Part shown: positions 1 to 6,811 of the stretch, in pieces | How positions within the stretch are numbered: the first letter of the stretch is position 1 | Layout: each line of letters begins with the position of its first letter | From: DATEPR01 sp036503065 | GTDB taxonomy: Bacteria; Actinomycetota; Actinomycetes; Mycobacteriales; Pseudonocardiaceae | Assembly (NCBI GenBank): GCA_036503065.1 | Contig: DASXXM010000271.1 | Span: 1-11,605, forward strand | DNA length: 11,605 bases | Reading direction: 5' to 3' | Notes under the pieces: model-generated | Database searches by the model: none | What the model saw: only the letters and a program-made list of their open reading frames with translations | Told to the model about the DNA's origin: nothing | Translations under genes and position numbers: made by a program

Positions 1-217
1 GGCACCCACGCGCAGCACGCCGCGGGAGGCTTGTCGTTGAGGGACTGCGTACCGGGACGCCGGACGCCGAGTCCCCGGCACATACGACACCGTTGCAGCT
101 TGGTAACCCGGGATGTCCGCGCGTGCGGGGCGGCGCTCACCAGCCTTCGGGCCGGTGGGCGCCGCCGCGTATGTGTGGGCCGCGCAGATGTGTTGACAGG
201 CTCGCCCGTTTGCCGCG
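1..217. other. Upstream region without a recognisable gene
   Basis: No reading frame here looks like a protein. The one open stretch on the plus strand (31-243) is about 70 codons, Arg/Cys-rich, lacks a Shine-Dalgarno sequence and shows no recognisable domain. The composition is less regular than in the genes that follow. A TTGACA hexamer occurs at 193-198 but has no acceptable -10 at 16-18 bp. The stretch is most simply an intergenic region upstream of the namZ promoter. It could also hold the end or start of a gene outside the window that cannot be judged from here. Confidence 0.5.
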
Positions 218-246
218 TTGACCGCGCCCAGCCGCGTGAGTAACTT
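218..246 (+). promoter_or_regulatory. Predicted promoter of the namZ operon
   Basis: TTGACC (218-223), a 17-bp spacer and TAACTT (241-246) fit an actinobacterial housekeeping promoter (-35 TTGAC, -10 TANNNT). Transcription would start near 253, leaving a leader of about 43 nt before the ATG at 296. The same hexamer and spacer arrangement recurs in front of murR (3420-3448), which strengthens the call. The -10 lies inside the palindrome at 236-252, so a bound repressor would block RNA polymerase. This is a prediction from sequence only. Confidence 0.6.
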
Positions 247-252
247 ACCAAT
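236..252. promoter_or_regulatory. Candidate MurR-type operator overlapping the namZ -10
   Basis: The 17-mer GTGAGTAACTTACCAAT contains the perfect 9-bp palindrome GTAACTTAC (240-248). It matches the 17-mer in front of murR (3438-3454) at 12 of 17 positions, including the run AGTAA-TT-CC. Both copies cover the -10 hexamer in the same register. Two related sites flanking a gene set that includes an RpiR-family MurR regulator suggest MurR operators, but the assignment of the binding protein is inference. Another regulator could equally read these sites. Confidence 0.5.
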
Positions 253-264
253 CCTGCGGAATCA

Positions 265-281
265 TTTGTGAAGTTTCCACG
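265..281. promoter_or_regulatory. Possible second operator half in the namZ leader
   Basis: The octamer AAGTTTCC (271-278) is identical to 3444-3451 in the murR operator candidate. In that alignment 10 of 17 bases match. The core GTGAAGTTTCCAC (268-280) is itself an imperfect inverted repeat. Its centre lies 29 bp (about three helical turns) downstream of the first site's centre and within the predicted untranslated leader. It could be an auxiliary operator, but the match is weaker than the other pair. Confidence 0.25.
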
Positions 282-295
282 GGTAGGGGTTGCTC

Positions 296-1558
296 ATGAA
301 GCGGCTCAGTCGGCGTGGGTTCCTGGTGGCCTCGGCCGGTGCGGCCCCGGCGCTCGCGCTGGCGTCCTCGGCGCCTGCCGACGCGGTGCCGGCCGGCGCT
401 GACGTCCTGACCGGCGCCGATGTGCTTGCCGCACAGGGCTGGCAGGCACTCAAGGACCGCCGGATCGGCGTGTTGACCAACCCGACCGGCATCCTGCGCG
501 ACCTCACGCACATAGTGGACGCGATGGTCGCGGCCGACGTCCGTCCGCTGGCCGCCTTCGGCCCGGAACACGGGTTCCGCGGCACGTCGCAGGCCGGCGG
601 GTCCGAAGGCGACTACGTCGACCCGCGTACCGGCATCCCGGTCTACGACGCCTACAACGCCACCGCCGACCAACTCGCCGGCATGTACCGCAAGGCCGGC
701 ATCGACACGATCGTGTTCGACATCGCCGGTGTCGGCGCCCGCTTCTACACCTACACGTGGACGATGTACATCGCGATGCAGGCCGCGGTCCGGACGGGGG
801 CCGGTTTCGTCGTGCTGGACCGGCCGAATCCGATCGGCGGTCGGGCGTTCGGGCCGCAGCTGGATCCGAAGTTCGCCACGCTCGTCGGCCTGAAGCCGAT
901 CGTGCAGCAGCCCGGCATGACCGCGGGCGAGCTCGCTCGGCTGTTCGACGAGCTGTTCCTGCCCGGTGACACCGGGCGACAACTGTCCAGTCTGGACGTT
1001 GTGCCGGTGCGCGGCTGGCGGCGGGACACGCTGTTCGCGGAGACCGGGCTGCCCTGGGTGCTGCCGAGCCCGAACATGCCCACCCCGGACACTGCTTTGC
1101 TTTACCCAGGCACGTGCATGTTCGAGGGCACGCTGCTGTCCGAGGGACGTGGCACCACCCGGCCGTTCGAGCTGATCGGTGCGCCCGGAATCGACTGGCG
1201 TTGGGCCGATGCGCTCAATGCGGCCAACCTGCCCGGGGTGCGGTTCCGGGAGAACTACACCGTGCCGACGTTCAGCAAGTTCGTGAACCAGACGTGCGGC
1301 GGCGTGCAGGTGCACCTGACCGACCGGCACGCGGTGGACCCGATCCGCACCGCCGTCACGATGATCAGCACCGCGAAACGCCTGTATCCGAACGTGTTCG
1401 GCTGGCGGCCGGACAACTGGATCGACGATCTGACCGGCTCCGCCCGGCTGCGCACCATGATCGACGCGGGCGCGCCGGTCGGCGACGTGGTCGGGGCGTG
1501 GCAGGACGAACTGGCCGTGTTCCGCGGGCAGCGCACGCCCTTTCTGTTGTATCGCTGA
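296..1558 (+). CDS. namZ: Exo-beta-N-acetylmuramidase NamZ (DUF1343 family), Tat-exported
   Basis: This 420-aa protein belongs to the DUF1343/YbbC family, whose characterised members (B. subtilis NamZ) remove MurNAc from the non-reducing ends of peptidoglycan fragments. The N-terminus carries a twin-arginine signal (S-R-R-G-F-L, residues 5-10) followed by an Ala-rich hydrophobic stretch and a likely Ala-x-Ala cleavage site near residues 26-31, so it should act outside the membrane. Family blocks are intact: FGPEHGFRG with the acidic-His pair E91-H92, a TGIPVYDAY block, DIAGVGARFYTYTWT, DRPNP (175-179), PSPNMP (257-262) and EGRGTTRPFE. ATG 296 is chosen over an in-frame TTG at 290 because AGGGG (285-289) sits six bases upstream of it. 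It is followed 40 bp later by a secreted serine hydrolase, as NamZ is paired with AmiE in B. subtilis. Exo-muramidase specificity is inferred from the family. Confidence 0.88.
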   Translation: MKRLSRRGFLVASAGAAPALALASSAPADAVPAGADVLTGADVLAAQGWQALKDRRIGVLTNPTGILRDLTHIVDAMVAADVRPLAAFGPEHGFRGTSQAGGSEGDYVDPRTGIPVYDAYNATADQLAGMYRKAGIDTIVFDIAGVGARFYTYTWTMYIAMQAAVRTGAGFVVLDRPNPIGGRAFGPQLDPKFATLVGLKPIVQQPGMTAGELARLFDELFLPGDTGRQLSSLDVVPVRGWRRDTLFAETGLPWVLPSPNMPTPDTALLYPGTCMFEGTLLSEGRGTTRPFELIGAPGIDWRWADALNAANLPGVRFRENYTVPTFSKFVNQTCGGVQVHLTDRHAVDPIRTAVTMISTAKRLYPNVFGWRPDNWIDDLTGSARLRTMIDAGAPVGDVVGAWQDELAVFRGQRTPFLLYR

Positions 1559-1560
1559 AC

Positions 1561-1585
1561 TTCCGATCGCTCGATGATGTCGGAA
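1561..1585 (+). other. Small inverted repeat between namZ and the hydrolase gene
   Basis: TTCCGA (1561-1566) and TCGGAA (1580-1585) form a perfect 6-bp stem with a 13-nt loop just after the namZ stop codon. It lacks a T-run, so it is not a classical terminator. It could stabilise or process the namZ part of a shared transcript, or be chance. Confidence 0.3.
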
Positions 1586-1598
1586 TGACGAGGTCCTC

Positions 1599-3350
1599 AT
1601 GTCCATGCGCGGTGTCTCGGTCACCTGTGTGCTCCTGGTCGCGGCGGTGAGCCTGACGACAGGGGCGGCGAACGCGGCGCAGGACCGGCGGCCGCTGGTC
1701 GGCCGGTTCGACCAGCCGCAGCAGGGCTACGCACCGGCGTGGACGGTCCTGCGCGACGGGCCGCCGCAGGCGGCGGGCCTGGATCCCGGGCCGATCGACA
1801 CCGCGTTGGCGCAGGTCAATGCCTGGACGCAGAACGATCCGAGTACCGGTCACCCGATGTACTCGGGCCAGGTGACCCTGCTCGCGCACGACGGGATCGT
1901 CGTGGCGAAGGACGCGGCGGGTGACGCCCTGCGCTACGCCGACCAGCAGGGCGATCCGCTGCCGGCCGCGCAGCGGATTCCGATGCGGACGAACACGATC
2001 TTCGATCTGGCGTCGCTGTCCAAACTGTTCACCTGTGTCGTCGCGATGCAGCAGATCGAGGCCGGCAAGCTGGACGTGACCGCGACGGTGGCCAGTTACC
2101 TGCCGCGGTTCGCCGGCAACGGCAAGGGTTCGATCACCATTCAACAGTTGATGACGCACACCTCGGGCCTGCCGGCCGATCCGACGCCCGCGTTGTGGCA
2201 GTACCCGGACATGCCGTCGCGGATCAACGCGATCCTGGACGTGGCGCCGCAGTTCGCGCCGGGGACCACGTACCTGTACTCGGACGTCAACATGATGGTC
2301 TTGCAACTCGTGTTGCAGCGGGTGACCGGGCAGACGCTGGATGTGTTGGTACGCAACGGAATCACCGATCCCCTCAACATGCGTGACACGATGTACGACC
2401 CGCCGGCGTCGTTACGGCCGCGGATCGCGGCCGCGGAGTACGAGACGGTGCCGCCGCGCGGGCTGGTGTGGGGCCAGGTGCACGACGAGAACGCGTGGGC
2501 GCTGGGCGGGGTCGCCGGGCACGCCGGGGTGTTCTCGACCGTGGACGACGTCGCGGTCCTGGCGCAGGCGATCCTCAACGGCGGCACCTACGCGGGCCAC
2601 CGCATCCTGACGCGGGAGTCGGTGACGCGGATGCTGACCGACTACAACCAGAACTTCCCCGGCAACTCGCACGGCCTCGGCTTCGAACTGGACCAACGCT
2701 GGTACATGGGCCGACTGGACAGCGCCCGCACGGCCGGGCACACCGGGTTCACCGGTACCACGATCGTGATCGATCCGGTGTCGCGCTCGATCGCGCTGCA
2801 GTTCAGCAACCGGGTGCACCCGACCCGGGACTGGGGCTCCACCAACCCGGCGCGGCGCGCGGTGGCCGACGGCCTCGCCAACTCGATGGCCGTGCGCGCG
2901 CCGAACGGCGGGCCGTCCTGGTACGCCGGCATCGGTGACGCGGCCACGGCCACGCTGACCACCCCGGTGCTCACCACGCGCGGCGGGCCGGTCACGGTCG
3001 GCTATGACACGTTCGTGGACACCGAGCCCGGCTTCGACCTGGTGACGTTGCAGTCCAGCACGGACGGCACTACCTGGACGGCCGTGCCGGTCACGGCGAC
3101 CGGGCCGGGCGCGCCACCGGGCGCGGTCGGTGCGCTGTCCGGCGGCACACGGCAGTGGTGGCGGGTGACCGCGCAACTGCCGGCCATCGCGGGGCCGCTG
3201 CAACTGCGCTGGCACTACGCGACCGACGCGGCCTACACCGGTCGCGGCGTGAACGTGAGCGGCGTTCGGATCGCCGACCAGCGGGGCACGCTGTTCGACG
3301 GTGACCGGGGCACGTTCACCAGCGTGAACTGGGTCCGAACCAATCGCTAG
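1599..3350 (+). CDS. Secreted beta-lactamase-fold serine hydrolase (AmiE-like) with C-terminal beta-sandwich domain
   Basis: This 583-aa protein starts with a Sec-type signal peptide (hydrophobic residues 6-22, Ala-rich cleavage region near A24-A27). Residues about 60-430 form a class C beta-lactamase/penicillin-binding fold with all three active-site motifs: S139-x-x-K142, Y227-S-D229 in place of Y-x-N, and H381-T-G383 in place of K-T-G. B. subtilis AmiE, encoded beside namZ and murQ/murR, is of this fold and cleaves the MurNAc-L-Ala amide. By context this protein probably strips peptide stems so NamZ can work. A D-Ala-D-Ala carboxypeptidase or esterase role cannot be excluded. Residues about 440-583 are an extra beta-rich region with STDGTTW and LQLRWHYATDA segments, resembling the MAM-like/jelly-roll domains of secreted actinobacterial hydrolases, perhaps for substrate binding. 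A purine-rich ACGAGG (1588-1593) precedes ATG 1599. The gene is likely cotranscribed with namZ. Confidence 0.82.
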   Translation: MSMRGVSVTCVLLVAAVSLTTGAANAAQDRRPLVGRFDQPQQGYAPAWTVLRDGPPQAAGLDPGPIDTALAQVNAWTQNDPSTGHPMYSGQVTLLAHDGIVVAKDAAGDALRYADQQGDPLPAAQRIPMRTNTIFDLASLSKLFTCVVAMQQIEAGKLDVTATVASYLPRFAGNGKGSITIQQLMTHTSGLPADPTPALWQYPDMPSRINAILDVAPQFAPGTTYLYSDVNMMVLQLVLQRVTGQTLDVLVRNGITDPLNMRDTMYDPPASLRPRIAAAEYETVPPRGLVWGQVHDENAWALGGVAGHAGVFSTVDDVAVLAQAILNGGTYAGHRILTRESVTRMLTDYNQNFPGNSHGLGFELDQRWYMGRLDSARTAGHTGFTGTTIVIDPVSRSIALQFSNRVHPTRDWGSTNPARRAVADGLANSMAVRAPNGGPSWYAGIGDAATATLTTPVLTTRGGPVTVGYDTFVDTEPGFDLVTLQSSTDGTTWTAVPVTATGPGAPPGAVGALSGGTRQWWRVTAQLPAIAGPLQLRWHYATDAAYTGRGVNVSGVRIADQRGTLFDGDRGTFTSVNWVRTNR

Positions 3351-3419
3351 GTCACGATGTCCGAATTACTCCCAACGGGTGGACCCGGCACCCCTGAGCT
3401 GGGCTCTTCCATTCACGCG

Positions 3420-3448
3420 TTGACCAAACATGTGACGGTTAGTAAGTT
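3420..3448 (+). promoter_or_regulatory. Predicted promoter of the murR-murQ-pxpBC operon
   Basis: TTGACC (3420-3425), a 17-bp spacer and TAAGTT (3443-3448) reproduce the namZ promoter arrangement exactly. A start site 6-7 nt after the -10 would fall on the GTG at 3455, predicting a leaderless mRNA. The -10 lies within the operator candidate at 3438-3454. The 69 bp between the hydrolase stop and this promoter hold only weak short inverted repeats (3377-3386 and 3396-3406), with no convincing terminator. Confidence 0.6.
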
Positions 3449-3454
3449 TCCCAC
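3438..3454. promoter_or_regulatory. Candidate MurR operator abutting the murR start codon
   Basis: GTTAGTAAGTTTCCCAC is an imperfect palindrome (10 of 16 non-central positions symmetric) that ends one base before the GTG start of murR and encloses the -10. It resembles the site at 236-252 (12 of 17 identical) in the same register relative to the -35. The position fits autorepression by MurR. RpiR-family MurR of E. coli represses its own and the murQ promoters and is relieved by MurNAc-6-P. Transferring that to this site is inference. Confidence 0.5.
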
Positions 3455-4375
3455 GTGGCCACAACCAGTCCGGTCGAGCCGAGTCCGCTCGTCCGTATCA
3501 GATCGCTGCTGCCCGGTCTCGCAAAGGCCGAGCAGCGCGTTGCGCAAGTGGTGCTGGAGGACCCGGGTGGCGTCGCCCGGCGCAGCATCACCGAGGTCGC
3601 GGAATCCGCCGGCACCAGCGAGACCACGGTGACCCGGTTCTGCAAGGCGGTCGGCGTCAGCGGCTATCCGGAACTGCGGATCTCGCTGGCCGCGGACACC
3701 GCGCGCGCCGAGGCCCGCACCGACCGGGACATGGGCGGTGACATCGATCCGAGCGACGACCTGGCACAGGTGGTCGGCAAGGTCGCGTTCGCCGACGCGC
3801 GGGCGGTCGAGGAGACCGCGGCACAGCTCGACGTGGCCGCGCTGCGCCAGGTGGTCGAGGCCATCGCCGGGGCCGCCAGGGTGGACGTCTACGGCGTCGG
3901 GGCCAGCGCGTTCGTCGCCCTCGACCTCCAGCAGAAGCTGCACCGGATCGGGCGCGTCTGCTTCGCGTGGAGCGACACGCACATCATGCTCACGTCCGCC
4001 GCGGTGCTCGACCGTGGCGATGTCGCGGTCGGCATCTCGCACACCGGGGCCACCACCGACACGGTGGAGGCGCTGCGCGAGGCCAGCGACCGGGGCGCCA
4101 CCACGGTGGCCATCACCAACTTCCCGCGCTCCCCCATCGCCGAGGTCGCCGACTTCGTACTCACCACAGCCGCACGGGAGACGACGTTCCGGTCCGGCGC
4201 GACGGCCAGCCGGATCGCCCAGCTCACCGTGATCGACTGCGTGTTCATCGGGGTGGCACAGCGCCACCGGGACAGCGTGCTCGCTGCCCTGGACACGACG
4301 TACTCCGCGGTCAGCACCCATCGACTGGAGGTTCGGCCGGACGGCCGGCGGAAGTCCCGAGAAAGCGGTGAGTGA
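3455..4375 (+). CDS. murR: RpiR-family transcriptional regulator, probable MurR
   Basis: This 306-aa cytoplasmic regulator has an N-terminal RpiR-type winged helix (about residues 11-87, with the recognition region SITEVAESAGTSETTVTRF around 44-62) and a C-terminal SIS sugar-phosphate domain (about 128-260). The SIS domain shows the phosphosugar loop YGVGAS (about 146-151) and a second glycine/serine loop SHTGATT (195-201). SIS regulators of this type bind sugar phosphates. Overlap with murQ indicates MurNAc-6-P as the likely effector. GTG 3455 is the first possible start, since an in-frame TAA occurs at 3443-3445, and it has no Shine-Dalgarno sequence, consistent with leaderless translation. 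The stop codon overlaps the murQ start. Family assignment is secure. The MurR name rests on context. Confidence 0.85.
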   Translation: MATTSPVEPSPLVRIRSLLPGLAKAEQRVAQVVLEDPGGVARRSITEVAESAGTSETTVTRFCKAVGVSGYPELRISLAADTARAEARTDRDMGGDIDPSDDLAQVVGKVAFADARAVEETAAQLDVAALRQVVEAIAGAARVDVYGVGASAFVALDLQQKLHRIGRVCFAWSDTHIMLTSAAVLDRGDVAVGISHTGATTDTVEALREASDRGATTVAITNFPRSPIAEVADFVLTTAARETTFRSGATASRIAQLTVIDCVFIGVAQRHRDSVLAALDTTYSAVSTHRLEVRPDGRRKSRESGE

Positions 4376-5319
4376 TGTCGGGTACATCGCAGGACACGGT
4401 GCAGGTCGACTCGCCGACTGAACTGCGGAACCCCGGCACGACCGACATAGACCAGCTCTCCACCGTGGATATCCTGCGCGAGATCAACGCGGAGGACGCC
4501 TCGGTGCCGCACGCCGTGGCCGAGGTGCTGCCCGAACTCGCCAGGCTGGTGGACTACGCGGTGGACGCGCTGCGCACCGGCAACCGGGTGCACTACGTCG
4601 GCGCCGGCACCTCCGGCCGGCTTGCCGTGCTGGACGCGGCGGAACTGGTGCCCACGTTCAACATCCCGGCCGACTGGTTCGTCCCGCACCACGCGGGCGG
4701 CGCGGCGGCGCTGCTGGCCGCGGTGGAGAACGCCGAGGACGACGAACTGGCCGGGTCGGTCGAGATGCAGCGGCACGCGCGGGCAGGCGACGTGGTCGTC
4801 GGGCTGACCGCATCCGGCCGCACCCCGTACGTGCTGGGCGCGGTGCACGCGGCCCGCCGGGCGGGTGCCCGGACCGGGCTGGTCTCGGCGAATCCGGGCG
4901 CGGCGGCGAACGCCGAGGTGGACGTGGCCATCGCGGTGAACACCGGCCCCGAGGTGATCGCCGGGTCGACCAGGATGAAGGCCGGCACCGCGCAGAAGCT
5001 GGTGCTGACCGCGTTCTCGACGGCGGTGATGGTGCGGTTCGGCCGTACCTACTCGAACCTGATGGTCAGCATGCGCGCCACCAACGCGAAGCTGCGCGGC
5101 CGGACGCTGCGGATCCTGCGCGAGGCGACCGGCGCGGGCGCCCAGGACTGCGCCGAGGCGCTGGCCGCCGCGGATGGCGATCTCAAGGTGGCGCTGGTGC
5201 AGTTGCTGTCCGGTGTGGACACCGGTCGCGCCGCGACCGCGTTGGTCGGCGCGCAGGGGTACGTCCGTGGCGCGCTGTCCGCACTGGATCCGCTGCGCCC
5301 GCCTACCCTGGGCGGGTGA
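4375..5319 (+). CDS. murQ: N-acetylmuramic acid 6-phosphate etherase MurQ
   Basis: MurQ cleaves the lactyl ether of MurNAc-6-phosphate to give GlcNAc-6-phosphate and D-lactate in the cytoplasm, the committed step of MurNAc catabolism. The 314-aa protein (E. coli MurQ is about 298) has the family N-terminus TELRNPGTTDID, the SIS loop GAGTSGRL (76-83), the block LDAAEL with E90, and ENAEDDE with E121. These align at a constant offset of seven with catalytic Glu83 and Glu114 of the E. coli enzyme. The signature GSTRMKAGTAQK and a TYSNLMV block follow. ATG 4375 shares its A with the murR stop codon TGA. A GTG at 4372 is an alternative giving one more residue. Overlaps on both sides indicate translational coupling from murR through pxpC. 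No MurNAc kinase or phosphotransferase transporter that would supply the substrate is in the window. Confidence 0.95.
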   Translation: MSGTSQDTVQVDSPTELRNPGTTDIDQLSTVDILREINAEDASVPHAVAEVLPELARLVDYAVDALRTGNRVHYVGAGTSGRLAVLDAAELVPTFNIPADWFVPHHAGGAAALLAAVENAEDDELAGSVEMQRHARAGDVVVGLTASGRTPYVLGAVHAARRAGARTGLVSANPGAAANAEVDVAIAVNTGPEVIAGSTRMKAGTAQKLVLTAFSTAVMVRFGRTYSNLMVSMRATNAKLRGRTLRILREATGAGAQDCAEALAAADGDLKVALVQLLSGVDTGRAATALVGAQGYVRGALSALDPLRPPTLGG

Positions 5320-5939
5320 AGCTTCGGCGGTGCGGGCCCGACGCGGTGCTCATCGAAGTGGGTTCGCTGGACGAGGTCGACGCGGTCCGGGCCGCCCTGG
5401 CCGCTGCCGCCGACCGGGGCGAACTGCCCGATCTCGTCGAACTGATCCCGGCGGCCCGCACCGTGTTGGCGTCGGTCAGATCCGGCGGTCCCGGCCTGGC
5501 TCGGTTGCGCGACGTGCTGGCGACCGCTGATCTGAGCCGGCCGGTGGCCCGCAGTCCACGTGAGGTTCGGATTCCGGTGCGGTACGACGGGCCCGATCTG
5601 GATCTGGTCGCACGGACCGCGGGGCGCAGCGCGGCCGAGCTGGTCGAACTGCACAGCGGGGCGGAGTACTCGGTGGCGTTCACCGGGTTCGCGCCCGGTT
5701 TCGGTTATCTCGTCGGGCTGCCGGAACCGTTGGTGCAGGCCAGATTGGACCAGCCGCGGACCAGGGTGCCGCCCGGTTCGGTTGGCATCGCCGGGGAGTT
5801 CACCGGGGTGTATCCGCGGTCCTCCCCCGGTGGGTGGCGGCTGATCGGGCGGACCGAACTGGCGCTGTTCGATCCGCGTCGGGATCCGCCCGCGCTGTTG
5901 GTGCCGGGCGACCGGGTCCGGTTCGAGGTGACGGCGTGA
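5316..5939 (+). CDS. pxpB: 5-oxoprolinase subunit PxpB (KipI / allophanate hydrolase subunit 1 family)
   Basis: PxpB works with PxpA and PxpC in ATP-dependent opening of 5-oxoproline (pyroglutamate) to glutamate. B. subtilis KipI is the same family. The 207-aa protein has the typical C-terminal core: FTGFAPGFGYL (122-132), PRTRVPPGSVGIAG (about 147-160), and YPRSSPGGWRLIGRT. GTG 5316 overlaps the murQ stop (GTGA, 5316-5319) and its own stop overlaps the next start in the same way. The fused placement behind murQ is unusual: pxpB is more often beside pxpA, which is not seen here. The family is clear. True 5-oxoprolinase activity depends on a PxpA encoded elsewhere. Confidence 0.88.
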   Translation: MKLRRCGPDAVLIEVGSLDEVDAVRAALAAAADRGELPDLVELIPAARTVLASVRSGGPGLARLRDVLATADLSRPVARSPREVRIPVRYDGPDLDLVARTAGRSAAELVELHSGAEYSVAFTGFAPGFGYLVGLPEPLVQARLDQPRTRVPPGSVGIAGEFTGVYPRSSPGGWRLIGRTELALFDPRRDPPALLVPGDRVRFEVTA

Positions 5940-6811
5940 GGACCGTGACGGTGCTGGACACCGGGCCGCTGGCGCTGGTGCAGGACCTCGGCCGGCCGGG
6001 CAACGGCCATCTCGGCGTGCCACCCTCCGGTGCGCTGGACGTGCCGGCGCTGCGGCTGGCCAATCGGCTGGTCGGGAATCCGGAGGACGCGGCCGGACTG
6101 GAGGTGCTGTTCGGCGGGCTGCGGCTGCGCGCGGACAGCTCGTGCACGGTCGCCGTGACCGGCCCGGCCACTCCGGTCACGGTGAACGACCGTGGTCGCG
6201 ACTCGCACGCGCCGGTGCACCTGGCGCCCGGTGACGTGCTGGCCCTGGGCACGCCGGCGACCGGCCTGCGGGTCTATCTCGGGTTCGCAGGCGGGGTGGC
6301 GGTGCCGGCCGAGTTGGGCAGCCGGTCCACGGACGTGCTGTCCGGTATCGGGCCTGCGCCGCTGAAGGTGGGTGACGAGCTGCCGTTGGGTGACCCGGTC
6401 GGTGTGCCGGCCGGCGCGGACGAGCTGGGGCCGTGGCCCGCGCCGGACGAGATCCGTGTGCCGGTGCTGCTCGGGCCGAGGGACGACTGGTTCGACGGCG
6501 CGTCGGCGCAACTGGCGGCCGGGCGCTGGCAGGTGTCGCCGGACAGCAACCGGATCGGGTTGCGGTGCGGTGGTCCCGCGCTGCGGCGGGTGGCCGCGTT
6601 GGACGGGGCCGAGTTGCCGAGCGAACCGGTGGTCACGGGGGCGGTACAGGTGCCGGCGAGCGGCCGGCCGCTGGTGTTCCTGGCCGACCATCCGACCACC
6701 GGCGGCTACCCGGTGATCGGCGTCGTGCCGGCGAGCGCGCTGCCCGCGTTGGCGCAGGCGCGGCCGGGCACGACCTTGTTGTTCGAGCCCGCTCAGTACT
6801 CGGATTCGTAG
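5936..6811 (+). CDS. pxpC: 5-oxoprolinase subunit PxpC (biotin-dependent carboxyltransferase / KipA family)
   Basis: This 291-aa protein is the partner of PxpB in the 5-oxoprolinase complex. Family blocks include the N-terminal LVQDLGRPGNGHLGVPPSGA, VLFGG, YLGFAGGV, VLLGPRDDWF, a segment SPDSNRIGLRCGG, and the C-terminal ADHPTTGGYPVIGVV. GTG 5936 is chosen because it overlaps the pxpB stop (GTGA, 5936-5939) and immediately precedes the conserved start of the domain. A longer frame open to 5834 would add 34 unlike residues that read across pxpB. Its last 19 bases overlap the tail of the convergent pabC-like gene, leaving no room for a terminator between them. Homologues are sometimes annotated as urea amidolyase-like or allophanate hydrolase subunit 2, but without a urease-type context 5-oxoproline is the better guess. 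Confidence 0.88.
   Translation: MRTVTVLDTGPLALVQDLGRPGNGHLGVPPSGALDVPALRLANRLVGNPEDAAGLEVLFGGLRLRADSSCTVAVTGPATPVTVNDRGRDSHAPVHLAPGDVLALGTPATGLRVYLGFAGGVAVPAELGSRSTDVLSGIGPAPLKVGDELPLGDPVGVPAGADELGPWPAPDEIRVPVLLGPRDDWFDGASAQLAAGRWQVSPDSNRIGLRCGGPALRRVAALDGAELPSEPVVTGAVQVPASGRPLVFLADHPTTGGYPVIGVVPASALPALAQARPGTTLLFEPAQYSDS

Noticed and set aside
193..198. TTGACA as a perfect -35 upstream of namZ
   Set aside because: No TANNNT element lies 16-18 bp downstream; the TTGACC at 218 has a well-placed -10 instead.
31..243. Short plus-strand open frame ahead of namZ
   Set aside because: It has no ribosome binding site, an unnatural Arg/Cys-rich composition and no recognisable domain, and it runs through the predicted -35 and into the -10.
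245..1624. Long minus-strand open frame opposite namZ
   Set aside because: It is a shadow of the GC-biased namZ codons: the product is His/Arg/Gly-rich with no domain, while the plus strand encodes a complete DUF1343 protein.
3377..3406. Terminator after the AmiE-like gene
   Set aside because: Only two 4-bp stems (GGGT/ACCC and GAGC/GCTC) are present, with no T-run, too weak to call.
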